Of a stretch of DNA of 64,000 bases, positions 21,401-34,164 are shown one piece after another. Within the stretch, counting starts at the first letter, position 1, and every line of letters begins with the position of its first letter. The notes below the pieces were generated by a model, which was not told where the DNA came from, searched no databases, and worked only from the letters and a program-made list of their open reading frames with translations. Origin of the DNA: Branchiostoma belcheri (lineage: Eukaryota > Chordata > Leptocardii > Amphioxiformes > Branchiostomatidae); contig NW_017804442.1 of assembly GCF_001625305.1 (NCBI RefSeq), forward strand, positions 1,216,304 to 1,280,303, in the 5' to 3' direction. Made by a program: the position numbers and the translations under genes.

Positions 21401-24400
21401 TTGTGTACAGGTGGTGGAAGAAAATATCGACCGGTCCATTAGGAGGATGGGGGTGGACAGGTTGGACTGTCTCCAGTTCCACTGGTGGGACTACTCTGAC
21501 AAGCGTTACCTGGAGGCCCTGGGCCACATGGCAGACTTACAGGCTGAGGGCAAGATCGGTCAGTCATTTAACTTCACTTACTGCATCAAACAAATGGTGG
21601 CGTCGGGTGGTGTAGTGGTTAGAGCAATTGACTATGAACCGGGGAGACCCGGGTTCGATTCCGAGTCGTACCCGGTACATGTCTGAACATGAGCCCCGAC
21701 GTTGTGCCCTTGGGAAAGGCACTTAACACGACTTTCCTTGCTCCACCCAGGTGTGAATGGGTACCTAACTTCGGTTGGGGAAAGCCGTATTGAGGTCACC
21801 TTGTGGCGCCGAATGGCAGCCGCACAGACCCTTGCGACAGTTCCACAAAAAATAATTGTGGCACAAATATGTGTATCATGTGTATTATTTGATTATTGTA
21901 ATTGTTGTGATTTGTATTGATTATTATGTGATACCCTGCATCAATTCAGCCGTATAAAGGCTGCGACTGCACGGGTACTGTTTGGACAATAAAAACCATA
22001 GAATAAAGTATCAGTGCAACAGCTCAATTAGGAAGAGTGCTCAGTTTGTAACCAGGAGGTCATGAGTTCTAACCCTACACCTAAAGACTTCAGAAATGGT
22101 ACACGCTTCTTTCTCTGCTAAACAGATGTTTCAGTATCAATGAGAAAGACAACACACAACACTCCTAGCAATACCAGTGGACTAACTGGTCCAGTCTTCT
22201 TTATGTAACTTGTAACCTTTAAATGAAGTACGGGTCTTGTTAAGTGCTCATCACTGAGCAAATAAAAAAGATAAAAGTAAAAGTCTATAGGATGTATATA
22301 GAAGTTTGCGCGGTCACTGATGGAGTCTACATTCAGAGACTGGCTCCCGAGGTCGAGAGGGGAAATATCTGGTCGAAACACTCGCAACAAGCAGAAACTG
22401 AACACACCTCTCTGTCGGACCAACAGACTGAAAAACTCTCCCATCCCATACCTTGTAAACCTTTTCAACAAGGAACAGTGAACTCTGAACTGTAAACAAA
22501 CTTTCTGAATTTCGAATTTTCATATCTGATGTTTACCCTGCACCTATCTTGTTATCAATTTATGTTAAACTACGAGTTTTTAGTAGGTAATTAATCTTTT
22601 AATCTTTAAGAGATGCCAATTTGTTTTATATAGAAATTAAGAATTTACTTTTAAAACTGTAAATGCCCATTGTTTGTGTATTATACTATAAAACGAGCTC
22701 AATGGTGTGTAAATACTAACGCAATTCAGACTTTTCAAAGAAGATCAACTGTTGGTTAACCTTAATTTTCTTGTATCCATAGGTGAGCTTGCCCTGACCA
22801 ATTTCGACACAGTCCGACTGGAGGAAATCATGAACAAAGGCATCCCAATTTCCTCCAATCAGGTAGCGACCTATTACTAACAGTAACAAGATTCAAGATT
22901 CAAGATATCTTTATTGAGCTATCGCAGTGAAAATATCACTGAATTGCAGTCAATTTGTTTAGTGTCAAGAGTTGTTTGATTTCGCGATGAACAGTATAAA
23001 CAAAATTTACAAATGCCAGACATTATATTTAGACGGTTAGGGATGATTATTGTCCGTATTTGTTCAGTAATGAACACATGTATGGGATAGGGGAATTACT
23101 GTAACGGTTTGTTCTGACCCGTGGGCAGTTCAGTTTCTGGGAGTTTCTGGTTGCACGGCCAGAACAACGACTAATTAGGATGAACTTCTTTTATAAACTG
23201 TAACATATTTTGCAACATAGTTTTAGGATGTAGCAATAATTGTTGGAGACCTGTAACATTTGACAGTAGTGAGTAACTGTTACAGGATGTCAAATTAGAA
23301 AGTCCACATGAAAACGAATCAGAGAGGAACTTCTATTCTCAGTTCACAGAATTTCAAGAAGTGGATCTAGTCAGATCTGTCTTTATCTTGCTATTTTGTC
23401 ACAATTTTCAGAAACCAACAAAATATTCTGATGTGGCCCAAATCAAAATACATTTCTTTCACTACATGTAGGTACAGTATTCCCTCATAGACAGGCGACC
23501 AGGACAGAAGATGGCGGAATTTTGTACGGCACATGGAATAAAGCTCCTCACATACGGAACCCTCGGTACCCACTGGAAATTCCTTTTATTTTTACTGACT
23601 TTCTTTTCCTCAGATTATTGTCACTCAACCAGATTGTAATAACCTTTAAACAGACATATAGCATACATTGTATGTGATACAGGGGTACCATACTATTTTG
23701 CATTGTTACTTGAGGATGAACAATAGTACACAGTGTTAGATAGAATTTTAGTATTTATCGTTAAAATGTAGTATGGTTAGCATTCTGTATTCCATGTCTT
23801 TCATGCCTGAGACTACATATGGTGTGTTTAGTCCATCTGGACAGGAATATGCAAATATAATAAAGATTCATATATTATATATTGTAAAACTAAGATTGCT
23901 GTACATAAATGAAGTAACAGTTTTAGGAGCCAAAGTTAAATAGCACTGTCCAAATTCCTAGTGCCTTACCAAACCCAAAAAGTGTTCAGACACAGAAAAG
24001 TACTAGACAGTAATATTCCCTCTCCATTCTTCCAGGAGGCGGCCTGCTCACAGAGAAATATCTTGGGGCCAAGGAACCCACGTCTCGTTGTGACCTTCCC
24101 ACTGCGTCCTTGGGGAAGTACAAAAACATGGTGGACGCTGTGGGAGGATGGAACCTCCATCAAGAATTACTCAAGGTGAGAAGAACACCTGAGGTCTACC
24201 TTTGTATGTGTGTGTGTATGTGTGTGTCAGAGTGTGTGTGTCTTTGTGTGTGTGTGTGTGTGTGTGTGTGTCTGTGTGTGTGTACGTGTATGTGTGTGAG
24301 TGTGTGTATGTGTATGTGAGAGAGAGTGAGTGAGTGAATGTGTGTATTTTCACCAACATTTGCATCAGCTGTACACAACTTACTTTACATCTGTTCTTTT

Positions 24401-25041
24401 CCAGGTGCTGAAGACCATAGCAGATGAACATGGAGTCAGTGTTGCCAACGTAGCAACAAAATACATCCTGGACCAGCCAGCAGTTGGAGGTAAGAGATAC
24501 ATGTATGATGTATCGTCGGTTCAATGCATCCACATAGAGTCAGCCGGACACTTCGTTTCACTTGACACTGTAAGGATTTTGGACACTGAACAAGACTATT
24601 TCTTGTGAGAGAGGTGAAGGAGGCCATATACATCAGGGCCCATCACCCTTCATTGAACCGCGACGGGGGCTGACATCGTCTACCAGATACCTTTGACCCA
24701 GTGTTGATGTCACACTTCAAAGAAGCCATGTGACAAGCTTCACTGGGTCAGTCTACTGAGGAAGACCAGAGTGACTGGTCAAAAGCTCTAGGTGAGAGAA
24801 CTTTTTTGTGTTGGACCAAAAGTTTTAATTCTAAATACGCTTAAACTAATTGTTCCCATCCCCATCAGGTGTGATAGTGGGGTGCAGACTGGGAGTGCCG
24901 GGTGCTGAGCACATCCAGGACAACCTTCGAACTTTCACCCTCGACCTCACACAGAATGACATTGACAGGATTCACGCTGTAGTCAGCAGGGGCAGGGACC
25001 TTATGGCAGTCATAGGGGACTGTGGAGATGAGTACAGGTAA
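18476..25041 (+). CDS. Aldo-keto reductase family oxidoreductase
   Basis: Exons: 18476-18587, 19707-19807 (2a) or 20268-20368 (2b), 21077-21163, 21411-21558, 22783-22862, 23472-23565, 24036-24175, 24405-24489, 24869-25041, giving about 340 residues, normal for the family. It should be a cytosolic NAD(P)H-dependent carbonyl or sugar reductase; the substrate is not readable. Family landmarks are all present: an N-terminal strand with ILNGMWQ, the catalytic Asp and Tyr in [11 protein letters not shown] (exon 2a) or [11 protein letters not shown] (2b), the catalytic Lys in LTKW, the His in LQFHWWD, the LTNF segment, [11 protein letters not shown], and a C-terminal cofactor-binding part (GVIVGCRLG). 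I chose the ATG at 18476 because an upstream in-frame start would be GTG. Exon 1 ends inside a tandem repeat that copies its own splice donor. It resembles bacterial and plant general AKRs more than the mammalian AKR1 type; this is from motif memory only. Confidence 0.88.
18537..19090 (+). repeat. Six-copy tandem array carrying the exon 1 end and its splice donor
   Basis: Period about 96 bp. Each unit holds the last ~50 nt of exon 1, the donor and an (AAAC)n tail. Donors begin at 18588, 18685, 18781, 18873, 18969 and 19069. Five read CAG|GTGAGT; the third reads CAG|GTAACT. Five units carry an ATG in frame with their own donor. Confidence 0.9.
19707..19807 (+). other. Alternative exon 2a of the aldo-keto reductase
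   Basis: 101 nt, phase 1 in and phase 0 out, behind a CCCCCCTCCCCCAG acceptor. Encodes [22 protein letters not shown] and more, with catalytic Asp and Tyr. Paralogous to exon 2b. Confidence 0.8.
20268..20368 (+). other. Alternative exon 2b of the aldo-keto reductase
   Basis: Also 101 nt with the same phases; encodes [22 protein letters not shown] and more. If joined after exon 2a it would be read in phase 0 and begin with TGA, so the two exons must be used one at a time. Confidence 0.8.
20415..20506. mobile_element. Foldback MITE in the AKR intron after exon 2b
   Basis: TAGCCTGGGTGC ... GCACCCAGTCTA, with perfect 9-bp flanks ATGAACTGG at 20406-20414 and 20507-20515. Confidence 0.8.
20766..20941 (+). 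repeat. Interspersed repeat, LINE-tail-like
   Basis: Shares long stretches with 36864-37040 (+) and 40846-40975 (-), ending TCAATAAAGAATC. Probably the 3' end of a retroelement. Confidence 0.55.
21602..21998 (+). mobile_element. Second type of tRNA-derived SINE in the AKR intron after exon 4
   Basis: GGTGTAGTGGTTAGAGCAAT and GGTTCGATTCC boxes, a shared GCCCTTGGGAAAGGCACTTA body, and a tail ending ACAATAAAAAC. Confidence 0.7.
24206..24335. repeat. (GT)n microsatellite in an AKR intron
   Basis: Imperfect GT repeat between AKR exons 7 and 8. Confidence 0.9.
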
Positions 25042-25608
25042 CTCGGAGATTGTGCCATGTTATGTTGGTTGGTTCGGTTTCTGTTGTTACAGTTTCAAGT
25101 CATTATCATTAAATGTTATTCATGAAGATTTACCACATTTGTGGAATGATGAGGTAATGTCAACATAATTCTGTCAGATAAGCCAAGATGGACACAAAAG
25201 AAATTAGGCCTGAATATCTTTGACACCTGGATATTGGAAGTGTGCATTAAGTGCATCTTAGGGATAAGTAGATAAGTAGATATAACAGCTGACACAAGGT
25301 AAATTTTTGTTTCAATTGACACTAGTTAAATTAAAGCCAAATATGATGCATGTCATGCAGTGGTTCAGTAGTTGGCAACCACTTACCTAGACCACGTTAG
25401 GCTAGAGGTTTTAGTCTAAGTTAGGTGTTTTGAACAGGTGTCAGTTATGAAAAAGCGCACAATGTGTACACAATTTGCAGTAGTGGAGAGTGCAATTTCA
25501 ACCTACTCAAATGGTTGCTCGAAAGGGACATAATTTTAAAAGACAAAGTCAGAAATGTTCTGTGTTTGAGGAGAGCCTAGCACATTAAAGAATCCACCAC
25601 ACTTAAAA

Positions 25609-25614
25609 AATAAA
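25609..25614 (+). terminator. Possible poly(A) signal of the aldo-keto reductase
   Basis: AATAAA about 570 nt after the stop codon, followed by GGCAGAG. The stretch 25042-25840 holds no other recognisable gene. Confidence 0.3.
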
Positions 25615-25839
25615 GGCAGAGTAAGTGGTGTTTAATGAAATAAGTAGATCAAACTTTACAGTCTGGTCATACACAGGATATACTTACAGTACAAACCTGG
25701 TGTGTCAAGCCATCAGGAGGTTTACAAGCATGTGAGTGTTAACTATATGATTATGTAAAATACACAGTATGAGTGGAATAACCCTATAAAGTATTACTGT
25801 TTTACACAAAGATATGTAAGTAAGACAAGAAAACAATAT

Positions 25840-25951
25840 AAAAGATAGAAGGAATTTATTTGTGCCGTGATAATCTGTCTGAAGTTGTCAATTGTTTGTT
25901 GATGACGAATCTGGAGTTAGAAAATAAACCCCTGGTCACCACAGGATACAA
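25840..25951 (-). other. Probable 3' UTR exon of gene B
   Basis: On the minus strand TTTAATTTTCAG precedes 25951 and AATAAA is at 25860-25855. The last coding exon has a GTAAGTAT donor after its stop codon, so a separate 3' UTR exon is expected, as in genes C, D, E and F. Confidence 0.55.
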
Positions 25952-26377
25952 CTGAAAATTAAAAGAAAGTAAGCATCATTATATTCGTACAGGCAATTTA
26001 TTACTCCTAGTATTTAAAGTTAAAAAAAAAAACTTCTATATGTGATTCTACAGTCCTGTCCCATTATATAGTTGTTTTTTTTTTTTCAGGAGAATACACC
26101 AAGAATTATTTTTAGCAGGGTAACTTCCCCAATGCTTTTCAAAGAGGTCCCGCACATACAAGGTTTAACACACGCAAACACACAATACAATCATATGTAC
26201 ATTACCAAATATTTTAGCTAGTGTATCCATAATTCCTATCCATACCCATAGTCCTAACCTGTACCAGGTTGTAAGGATTGTTAACCGCAAATCTCCACAA
26301 GGTAACCTGGCATGGTGAAACTACTCACAGAAGACATAAAGAAGACATGTATACTTACTGTCAGCATCAGGCTGTCC

Positions 26378-29300
26378 TTAGGCAGCGTTCATGGCCTGAA
26401 CCAGGTCATACACGTGCAGCATCGTTTCCGCTTCCAGGCCCTCAAGGAAACCGTCACCTGGAAACAATCAGCAGAACGTGAAAAAGGGTTAAGATGCAGG
26501 CAAAGCTCTTGCATGAAGATGGTTGGAAGACAATTGTCAAGTCGTAAGAAGACCTAGCAGATTATTGAGATCCTTGCAAGTGTATTGAAAAACCTCAGAG
26601 ATGCCCGGAACATCGTTGAGATCCTTTGCAATGTCTTGGTAGACGTTGGACAAATTGTAAAATTGATGAGACTTTTGATTGTATCTTAAGTCATTCAAAG
26701 ACCATTAAGACGCCGTTGTCATACCTAGGAGATCACTGAAAGGCCTTCAGTATCACTGTAAGGCCTTGGAAATCACTGAAAAGCCGTCGATATCACCGGA
26801 AGATCGTTAAAACATGCCAGTCAAATTTTGGATACTTCAAAGTGATCCTAGCCTGGGTGCCTGATAATCCCCAGTAGTATTAGCCCGCTAGCTTACAACT
26901 GGTAGCTAGCGACATTATAGAGCGGCCGAATACTACTGGGTATGGCACCCAGGCTAAAGTGATCTCCCTCAATGGTCAGAAATCCATCTGTAAAATCGCC
27001 CTCCTAGATTCTTACCGTTTTTGTCGTACTGGTTGAAGAGAGTGTCCAACCCGAGGTTGTGCATCTCCCCAAAGCTAAGCGTCTGGTCACCGTTATGGTC
27101 CAGTGTGTGGAAGAGAAGCTGGTCTCCCACGTAGTGGACGAACTCCTGCTCGTTCAAGTGGTTGTCACCTGCAAGGAATATAAGTAAGACGCTCGGTAAT
27201 AAATGGGAACAAAATCAGGCCTGCACGCAAGTCTAGGGAAAGATGCAAGGGGGCACGCCAATGGGGCAAAACGTACACCGTTTCTTATTCAGTGATACTT
27301 TCCAAGCGTCCGTAGTCCAGTGGTTAGTGGCCCTGCCACTGGACTAACAGCTTGGTAGTTCGACTCCTGGCTGATGTCGCTCACCCGACATGCAAGCTGC
27401 TGGAAGGGGTCGCAGTCTCTAGGACGGGACGTTTAGCTGTGGTCAACTGTTCATTGTGCTTGTCGAAAAGAGCTAGGGGAGTTGCCCAGGTAGAATGAAG
27501 CCGTATGCACCGTACATAGCGTCTGTCTTCTCTGTTACGACCAGCGGGAGATTAGCTCTTCAGTGAGCTAAAACTAGACCTATTTTTTTTCAAGGAAGGC
27601 TACTCAGACAAGGTTAGGAGGTATCTACATTCAAGTGCCCGCCTCTGCTTGGGTAAATGTGGCCAAAATGGCGATACAGAATGATACAGATACAGATCTC
27701 CGGTGTTACTCCAATTGGCGGTTAAAAAGGTTATACAGGTACAGATAAAGACGACCATTACCGTCTTGATCCAAGGCGAGTAGCGCGTCGTGTATGTTCA
27801 TGGCGAGTTCCACCTCCGGCAGGGACAGTTTTCCGTCTCCGTCCGCGTCCAGACCTCCGTGGACCAGGATGGGGTTGTTAACAATGGCGGTGTACACGTA
27901 GTAGATCCCGTCCGCTTCTGAACCAGTCAGATAGCCATCTCCTGTATGCATGCGAATATTTCAATAAGAAATTTTATTGCAAATACTTGCCCGAAGGCTA
28001 ATTGCAGTTACAAACATCAGAAAAAAAAAAAGAAAATTCAGTGGTATGTGAGACTATATATCTACTTCTAGCATTATACTATATTCTACAACATACATGG
28101 TACTAGTTTTACTGGGTTTGACTTCTTCTTTTTAGGCAATGAAAGACGAATTTACCCACTAGTTCTATAATATATGGGTTCTTTGATTTTAGCTGTAAAA
28201 TTCAATACAAGCTTTGTTCGTGCCTTTGTACATAAAATGTTTAAATCGCTTCCGAACCAGTCAGGTAGCCAACATTTCCTGTATGGCAGCATTTCAATAC
28301 AAGCTTTGTTTCAGCCTTTGTTCATAATACTTTGATCACTTCCAAAACCAGTCGGGTACCCATCCCCTGTATGCCAACATTTCGCCAACATTTGCCAACG
28401 ATACGCCTTTGTTTCAGCCTTTGTTCATAAAATGCTTAAATCGCCATCAGATAGCCATTAAAATGCTTGATCAGGCCTGCTGCTCGCTCTTCATTGAAAA
28501 TTGGGATACATGGTTGAAGTTCTATCAACTCAATAGACATGTGTCAAAGTCGAAATTAAGTTCCATATTGTCACGGAATGTTATATCGGGGCCGTGATAA
28601 CGTTCGATAGGGTTTATTCGGCCCGTGTAATAACTAGCCGTATAACTCAGGGTTATAACGGTTATAACACGCCATTGCAAAAGTTTCCCTGCGCTGCGGT
28701 CGAAAATTTGAATGTCGGGTTACAGCATACCACATGATTTGCTTCTACTGTTTTTCAAACGTGCGCTTTAAAAATGGCAATAGTAAAACGTACCATCCAA
28801 ATCGTAGAAATCGAAGATGCGGTCCAGCGAGGTGCCGAATGTGACCTCGTCGAATGACAGCAGGCCGTCCATGTTGGTGTCCAGCTGGTCAGAAGTTGCC
28901 TGGGTGACATCGCCAAATATGGGCATCAGCTCCTGTACGGTGAAGAAACCGTCCCCTGCATGGACAAAACGAGTAGGATTTATGGTACCGGTAATCTTCA
29001 AGCAGATCCCTTTTAGAGGCAAAAAGACAGTATCAAATTGGCCAGGCAATATCCATTAGCCAGAGAAGCTCGCCGGCCGTTGGTGGGGGTAGCGACAAAA
29101 AAAAGCCATATATAAAATTAAAAAAGCTAACTATCATTCCCCCACAACCTCTACTCGGAGAGTAGATTTATAGATACTTTCACAAGGGAACTATAAGAAG
29201 TTATCTAAGTGATGGGTCTATTACGTTGTATCCAGAACCGTGCCTATATCTAGTACCACGCCATGGGTTTGGGTTAGGATCAGGCTATGTTCTGGATAGT

Positions 29301-32109
29301 CTCCGCGTGTCCAAAAACGTAGATTTGCCTCAGGCACGGTTCTGGATACGCCAGGACTATCCATGGCCAGAGCTTTATGCGCTATGCTTGTGTATGGGAT
29401 TTATGCATGCTTAAGCGTGCTTTACGTGTTATGCTTGCATGTGTTATACCTGTATATCGACTCTATTGTACATTTACGCATATTTGTTACGCCTGGACCT
29501 TCATGCCAGCTTTATAAATGTGTTGTGCTTGTATATCGGCTTTACGGTCCATGCTTTATGTATTATGCCTGGACCCTTATGTCAGTTTTATGTGTTGTGC
29601 TCGTACATTGGCTTTACGGTCCTTTAAGCATATATATGGGATTTGATACATTGTGTGTTCGTACCGTCTGCGTCCATGGCAATCATTTATGGTACCCTTG
29701 CGCAAGCTATACGTGTTATTCTTGTATCACAGCTTCACGCATGCTTGTATGTCAGATTTGATGCAGCGTGTGCTCGTACTAGCCTTTAGCAGGATTCGGG
29801 AGACGGCTGGAAAGAGTAGAAATCGGTTAAGTAGAGAGATACAGCAACATGCCGAGAGAGTTGGTCCGCTAGAGAGAACATTTTAGCCGCAAACTGTTCT
29901 CTCTAGCAGACCATCCCCCTAGGCTTGACATCTCTCTATTTGACCGATTTCTACTCTTTCCAGCCGTCTCCTGAAGCCTGGTAGAGGCTATGTTCGTACC
30001 GTCTGCGTCCATAGCGATCATGGACTCTTCTAGCGTCATGGCGCCCAGAACCTCGAGCTTGGAGAGCTTGCCGTCTCCGTTGGCGTCGAGAGCGTTGGTG
30101 ATGGCAGCGTCGGGGTTCTGGATGGTGTTGTAGATGTAGTTCATCTGGTACGATTCACTGGTGTCCAGGACTCCGTCACCTGCACACATTGAATATGCAT
30201 ATGCATGGCTCCGACTCTAAGTTTACGTTTGTACTACTATGTATGCAGTAAATCCCTTAAGATTGAAGCTGGTGTGTTACACGGAGGGTTAGTTATACCG
30301 ACTCTATAGATACAGAGGATTCCTTCATGAGAATATGTCGCCAGGGATAGACTGCCAAGTTGCCGGTGTCCGTTACAAATGGGTAGCATTGCTAACAGAG
30401 AGAGACAATACCTTCAAGCCTTCAACTCAATCAAGTACCAGAGTTTTCAAACAGGATTGAGGTACATTTTCCTAGAACTATCGTAGAGTGGACTTCGCTG
30501 CCACCAAGTACAGTTGGGGCATCATCACTACTAGATAGCTTCAAACAGCTCGTGGCTAGATGTGCCACAGAAGGTCTCAGATGCTCTTATGCCGAGCGTA
30601 GGGTGGTGCCCATCTCCATTTCCGTATGTAGCCCTTGGGCGACACACAGTTGTGCAAGGCACTACAGCAGGGGGCTAGTCTGCTGGTAGTGCTGTGTGTT
30701 TGACCTTCCCACACTCTTTCTCATATGTGCTGAGTGCTAAGCAGAGAAAGAAGTGTGTGCCATTTTTAAAGTCTTTGGTATGACCCGGCCGGGGTTTGAA
30801 CTCACGACCTCCCGGTTACAAAGCGTGCACTCTACCAATTGAGCTATTGCACCGGTATAGATGTGCCACGGAATTCAGAAACAAAAACGTACCGTTCTTG
30901 TCGAAGAGGTCGAAAAACTCGCTGAGCGTGAGCCCATGTTGCACCTCGCCGAAGCTGAGATGGTCGTCGCCGTTGCTGTTCAGCAGGTAGAAGATCGACC
31001 CGTCCCCGAAGAGTTCGACGATCTGCGGCAGGTACAGGAAATGGTCGCCTGCAAGAACAACACGAGTAAACAAAAAGCTGCCCAACATCTGTATAAAATG
31101 CAGCGTATGGTGACTTCTGCAAAGGCGCGGTCACATTTCCCAACCCGGGGCCCGGCCAGGCAGTCGTATGGAACGAAAATTATGATATAAGACAGCAAAA
31201 CACACAAAAAGTCTTAGAAAATTAACCTTGAGCACTATTTGTGTATACTCTTAATACAAATTGTTTATTTTTCGTTCACGCAAACAACCCGGCTGGGCCC
31301 CGGCTTGGAAATGTGACTGTGCCCTAACGTAAACCTAAGTATCAATTCTGGGATAAGGCAACAAACTTCTATTCTTCTATACAGTCTCTTGTGGAATTTA
31401 TAACACGATCACCAATGAGCGATTATTAATTTTGCATCGTAATCATATTAGTTAGGGTCCAGTCACACCATCGAAAATTTGAGAGAATGCTTGGGATAGT
31501 CCTACATAAGTCGTACAAACTTCAGCTGTGTTGTTAAAGCAAATGCTGTTTTATAGATTCTCGTCGGTGGTTGGTAATCTGTCACTGCCTGCTTGAGCAC
31601 GAAATTCTACAGTATCAAAATATTAAAATGACTTACACTAAATGTGACAGCTAGCACGAATAGTGCCCCCTCCCACATGAATTGTCTACATGTGAAATGT
31701 ACATTGAAGTTAGCCTCTATCAGGCTTCGGGAGGCGGTCGGAAAGAGTAGAAATCGGCCAAATAGAGAGATAACATGCCAAGGGAGTTGATCTGCTGGGA
31801 GAGAACAGTTTGCCGCACCCGGGTAGAGGCTATTGCACTCTGTTCTCTCCCAGCCGACCAAACTCCCCCGGCATGTTATCTCTCTATTTGTCCGATTTCT
31901 ACTCTTTTCAGCCGCCTCCCGAGGCCTGGTAGAGGCTATATTGAAGTACCGTCTATGTCCAAGGCTACAAGAGCATCATGCAGTGTCATGACACTCGTCA
32001 CTTCCGGTTTGGAGATCAGTCCGTCGCCATTAGCATCCAGTATCCTGGTCTGCCTTCTCATTGGTGCAGCCGTTGCCACGGCAACGAAGAACAGGAGGAT
32101 GGGTGTCAT
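26378..32109 (-). CDS. Gene B: secreted 12-EF-hand protein
   Basis: Exons in order of reading: 32109-31950, 31048-30893, 30179-30000, 28955-28794, 27941-27762, 27168-27016, 26457-26378, giving about 356 residues. Signal peptide MTPILLFFVAVATAAP, then MRRQ. Twelve loops follow, alternately whole within an exon (DANGDGLISKPE, NSNGDDHLSFGE, DANGDGKLSKLE, DTNMDGLLSFDE, DADGDGKLSLPE, DHNGDQTLSFGE) and split by a phase-1 intron at loop position 4 (for example DKNGDGVLDTSE, DLDGDGYLTGSE). It is likely a secreted or ER calcium binder. The C-terminus is HVYDLVQAMNAA. It is the most divergent of the four paralogs B-E. Foldback transposons lie directly against the donors of exons 1 and 3. Confidence 0.88.
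26849..26956. mobile_element. Foldback MITE in intron 6 of gene B
   Basis: Same TAGCCTGGGTGC family as the copy at 20415; flanks AAGTGATCC and AAGTGATCT differ at one base. Confidence 0.8.
29375..29770. repeat. Degenerate tandem repeat in intron 3 of gene B
   Basis: Recurrent GGCTTTACGGTCC, TATGCCTGGACC and GTGTTGTGCTCGTA modules at irregular spacing. Open frames across it are accidental. Confidence 0.5.
29780..29990. mobile_element. Foldback MITE against the donor of gene B exon 3
   Basis: TAGCC...GGTAGAGGCTA family. The 9-bp flanks TGCTCGTAC and TGTTCGTAC include the GT of the minus-strand 5' splice site. Confidence 0.85.
30575..30856 (-). mobile_element. Third-type SINE in intron 2 of gene B
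   Basis: Inverse of 32774-33060, with CTACCAATTGAGCTATTGCA at its tRNA-like end. It sits about 40 nt from the donor of gene B exon 2. Confidence 0.75.
31120..31325. mobile_element. Foldback element in intron 1 of gene B
   Basis: Ends GTCACATTTCCCAACCCGGG and CCGGCTTGGAAATGTGAC are inverted. A smaller relative is at 15854-15932. Confidence 0.5.
31711..31938. mobile_element. Foldback MITE next to the donor of gene B exon 1
   Basis: Same family as 595-816. Flanks CATTGAAGT and TATTGAAGT; the second lies two bases into the intron. Confidence 0.85.
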
Positions 32110-32536
32110 GATTGGTCGGGTGGTGTCAAATGCTGTAACAAGTCACAAAATTACATTGGAGAATGATTGATTTTATCTTATTGTTGAAAATTTGGGCAAT
32201 TGTGCACTTTTTGCAATTTGGAGGCTCGACTACTTTCTCTCTGTCTATCGGACCGTCTCTGTCACTCTCTTTTTTTCTGTAGCCATCAGAACTCAAAAGT
32301 GATAAAGCTGAACCTCGGCGATCCGGATTTGCAGCTCATGAGGTGGCTTCTTCGATATGACAGTAATATTAATTGCCCAAGGCTATTGATGTGGCCATGA
32401 GGCTATTGATATTGCGGACAAATTGGAAAGGGTATCGAAATACAGCACAAAAAAAGCGTTTAGTATATACGTTACAGTATGGTAAGGAGGCAGAACAATT
32501 CTTAAGGAAGCTAACATAAGGTACAAGTCAACTTAC

Positions 32537-32620
32537 CAGTCTGGTCTAGTCTACTCGAGTAACTGTTACAGGCTCGGAGAAAGTTGTTTGAACTGAAGAT
32601 AAAAGGCAAACGTACGTGTT
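32537..32620 (-). other. Probable 5' UTR exon and promoter region of gene B
   Basis: On the minus strand a donor ACTG|GTAAGT ends the exon at 32537. The matching acceptor (TTGTTACAG) opens about 26 nt upstream of the start codon. The tail TACTCGAGTAGACTAGACC is like the C/D/E leaders. The 5' limit is uncertain; a CTTTTATC stretch is the only TATA-like text. Confidence 0.5.
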
Positions 32621-32773
32621 CCTAGTGTACACATTGTGTGGGAAGGACAACAGCTTTTATTGTAGATATACTCAGTTCTGTCAATACAATGTCTGCGTAA
32701 CGCCCTAATTTCGTGCGCACGTCATTGATGCTATCAGTCTTATCATACCCTTATTGAGGTAGCACACACTAGA

Positions 32774-33060
32774 TGCAATAGCTCAATTGGTAGAGTGATC
32801 GCTTTGTAACCGGGAGGTCGTGAGTTCAAACCCCGGCCGGGTCATACCAAAGACTTTAAAAATGGTACACACTTCTTTCTCTACTCAGCACTCAGCACAT
32901 ATGAGAAAGGGTGTGGGAAGGTCAAACACACAGCACTACCAGCGGACCAGCCCCCTGCTGTAGTGCATTGCACAACTGTGTGTCGCCCAAGGGCTACAGA
33001 AATGGACATGGGCACCACCCTACGCTCTGCATAAGGGCACGGGAGACACAATAGATTGCT
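32774..33060 (+). mobile_element. Third type of tRNA-derived SINE
   Basis: ATAGCTCAATTGGTAGAGTG (A box) and GTGAGTTCAAACCCC (B box), then a body with GTGTCGCCCAAGGGCTACAG. Relatives at 30575-30856 (-), 22012-22140 (+) and 9975-10070 (-). Confidence 0.75.
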
Positions 33061-34164
33061 TGAATGAGGGCCTGCAAGGGGGGGGGTAGTGATTACGAAT
33101 TACGCAAAATTTTCGCCGCCTATTACGAATTACGTTAAAGTCTCAGAGCTTATTACGACTTATTACGATTTGCGGCTAATGTCCAATTGCGAATTACGGT
33201 GATTTTTGCGGAGGCTGCCTACGAATTACGAAGTCTAAAACGGCCTGATTACGCCTTACGAAAAAGGGCTTGCAGGCCCTCTTGAATGACGTCTACTAGA
33301 AACTCAAAAGCTGTCGCAAGAGTGTTCAAAGAATTGGCATATTTTGAGGTGGTACGTTTGTCCATATACATTCATCCTCGTAAAACATTTTCTTGAAAAA
33401 AATGTTTTTCTCATGTCTTGTGGTAGGTCTGGTAAAATGCTGTTAATTCTTAATTTCCGTGACACAGTAGGTGCTATATGAAATACACAGTCTAAAGGTC
33501 TTCCTGTGATCACTTTGGGCAATTTGTGGACATTCCTATAAGTCTCTTTTTCACCTACCCTGGGTGCCAGATAGTCTCCACCAGACTCCTTTGCAGGCTG
33601 GATAAATAGTAGAAATCTGTTAGGGGGGAGTTGGCCGGCCATAGAGAGTCCAGCTTGCCTGCACAGACAAGGCCGGGTTGGTCGGCCCCCGGGCTCAACT
33701 CCCTCGTAGCGTCATTTAGATTGCGGTCGAAGGGCTGCCGAAGGAAAACGGCTAACGGCCGATACTAGCCTGGTACCCAGGGTCTTCTTCACCTTTCTTT
33801 ATGATTCCTAATATTTTGATGAGGATGCCTTTATCAAAATAACCCTGTAGCCTATCCATGTGGCACAGCCTAATACATTTTCTTAAAATGGTCACCTTTT
33901 TTATATGCCGCCAAGGCCGTTCTGTGTGTACATGGGCAACTCAGCGCCCGGTGTTATGATTAGAATGTTTATAGACTGGTGATGCAATCACACTAAATAA
34001 GCACTTACTCAGACCATTACCTAACACTACAGATAGCAATACCGGCCTAGCCCAGTGTTAAACTAACAGTACAAATACCAATGGACTAAATTACACCACT
34101 CAACTATCGTAGTAGAGACAACAAGAAAGAGAAGGAAAAAAAATTCTGAAAACATGAAATGTTC

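Noticed and set aside
29363..29761. 132-codon open frame
   Set aside because: Lies in degenerate tandem repeats within intron 3 of gene B, with no family resemblance.
33304..33642. Minus-strand 112-codon frame
   Set aside because: No similarity recognised, and it overlaps a foldback element end; not supported as a gene.
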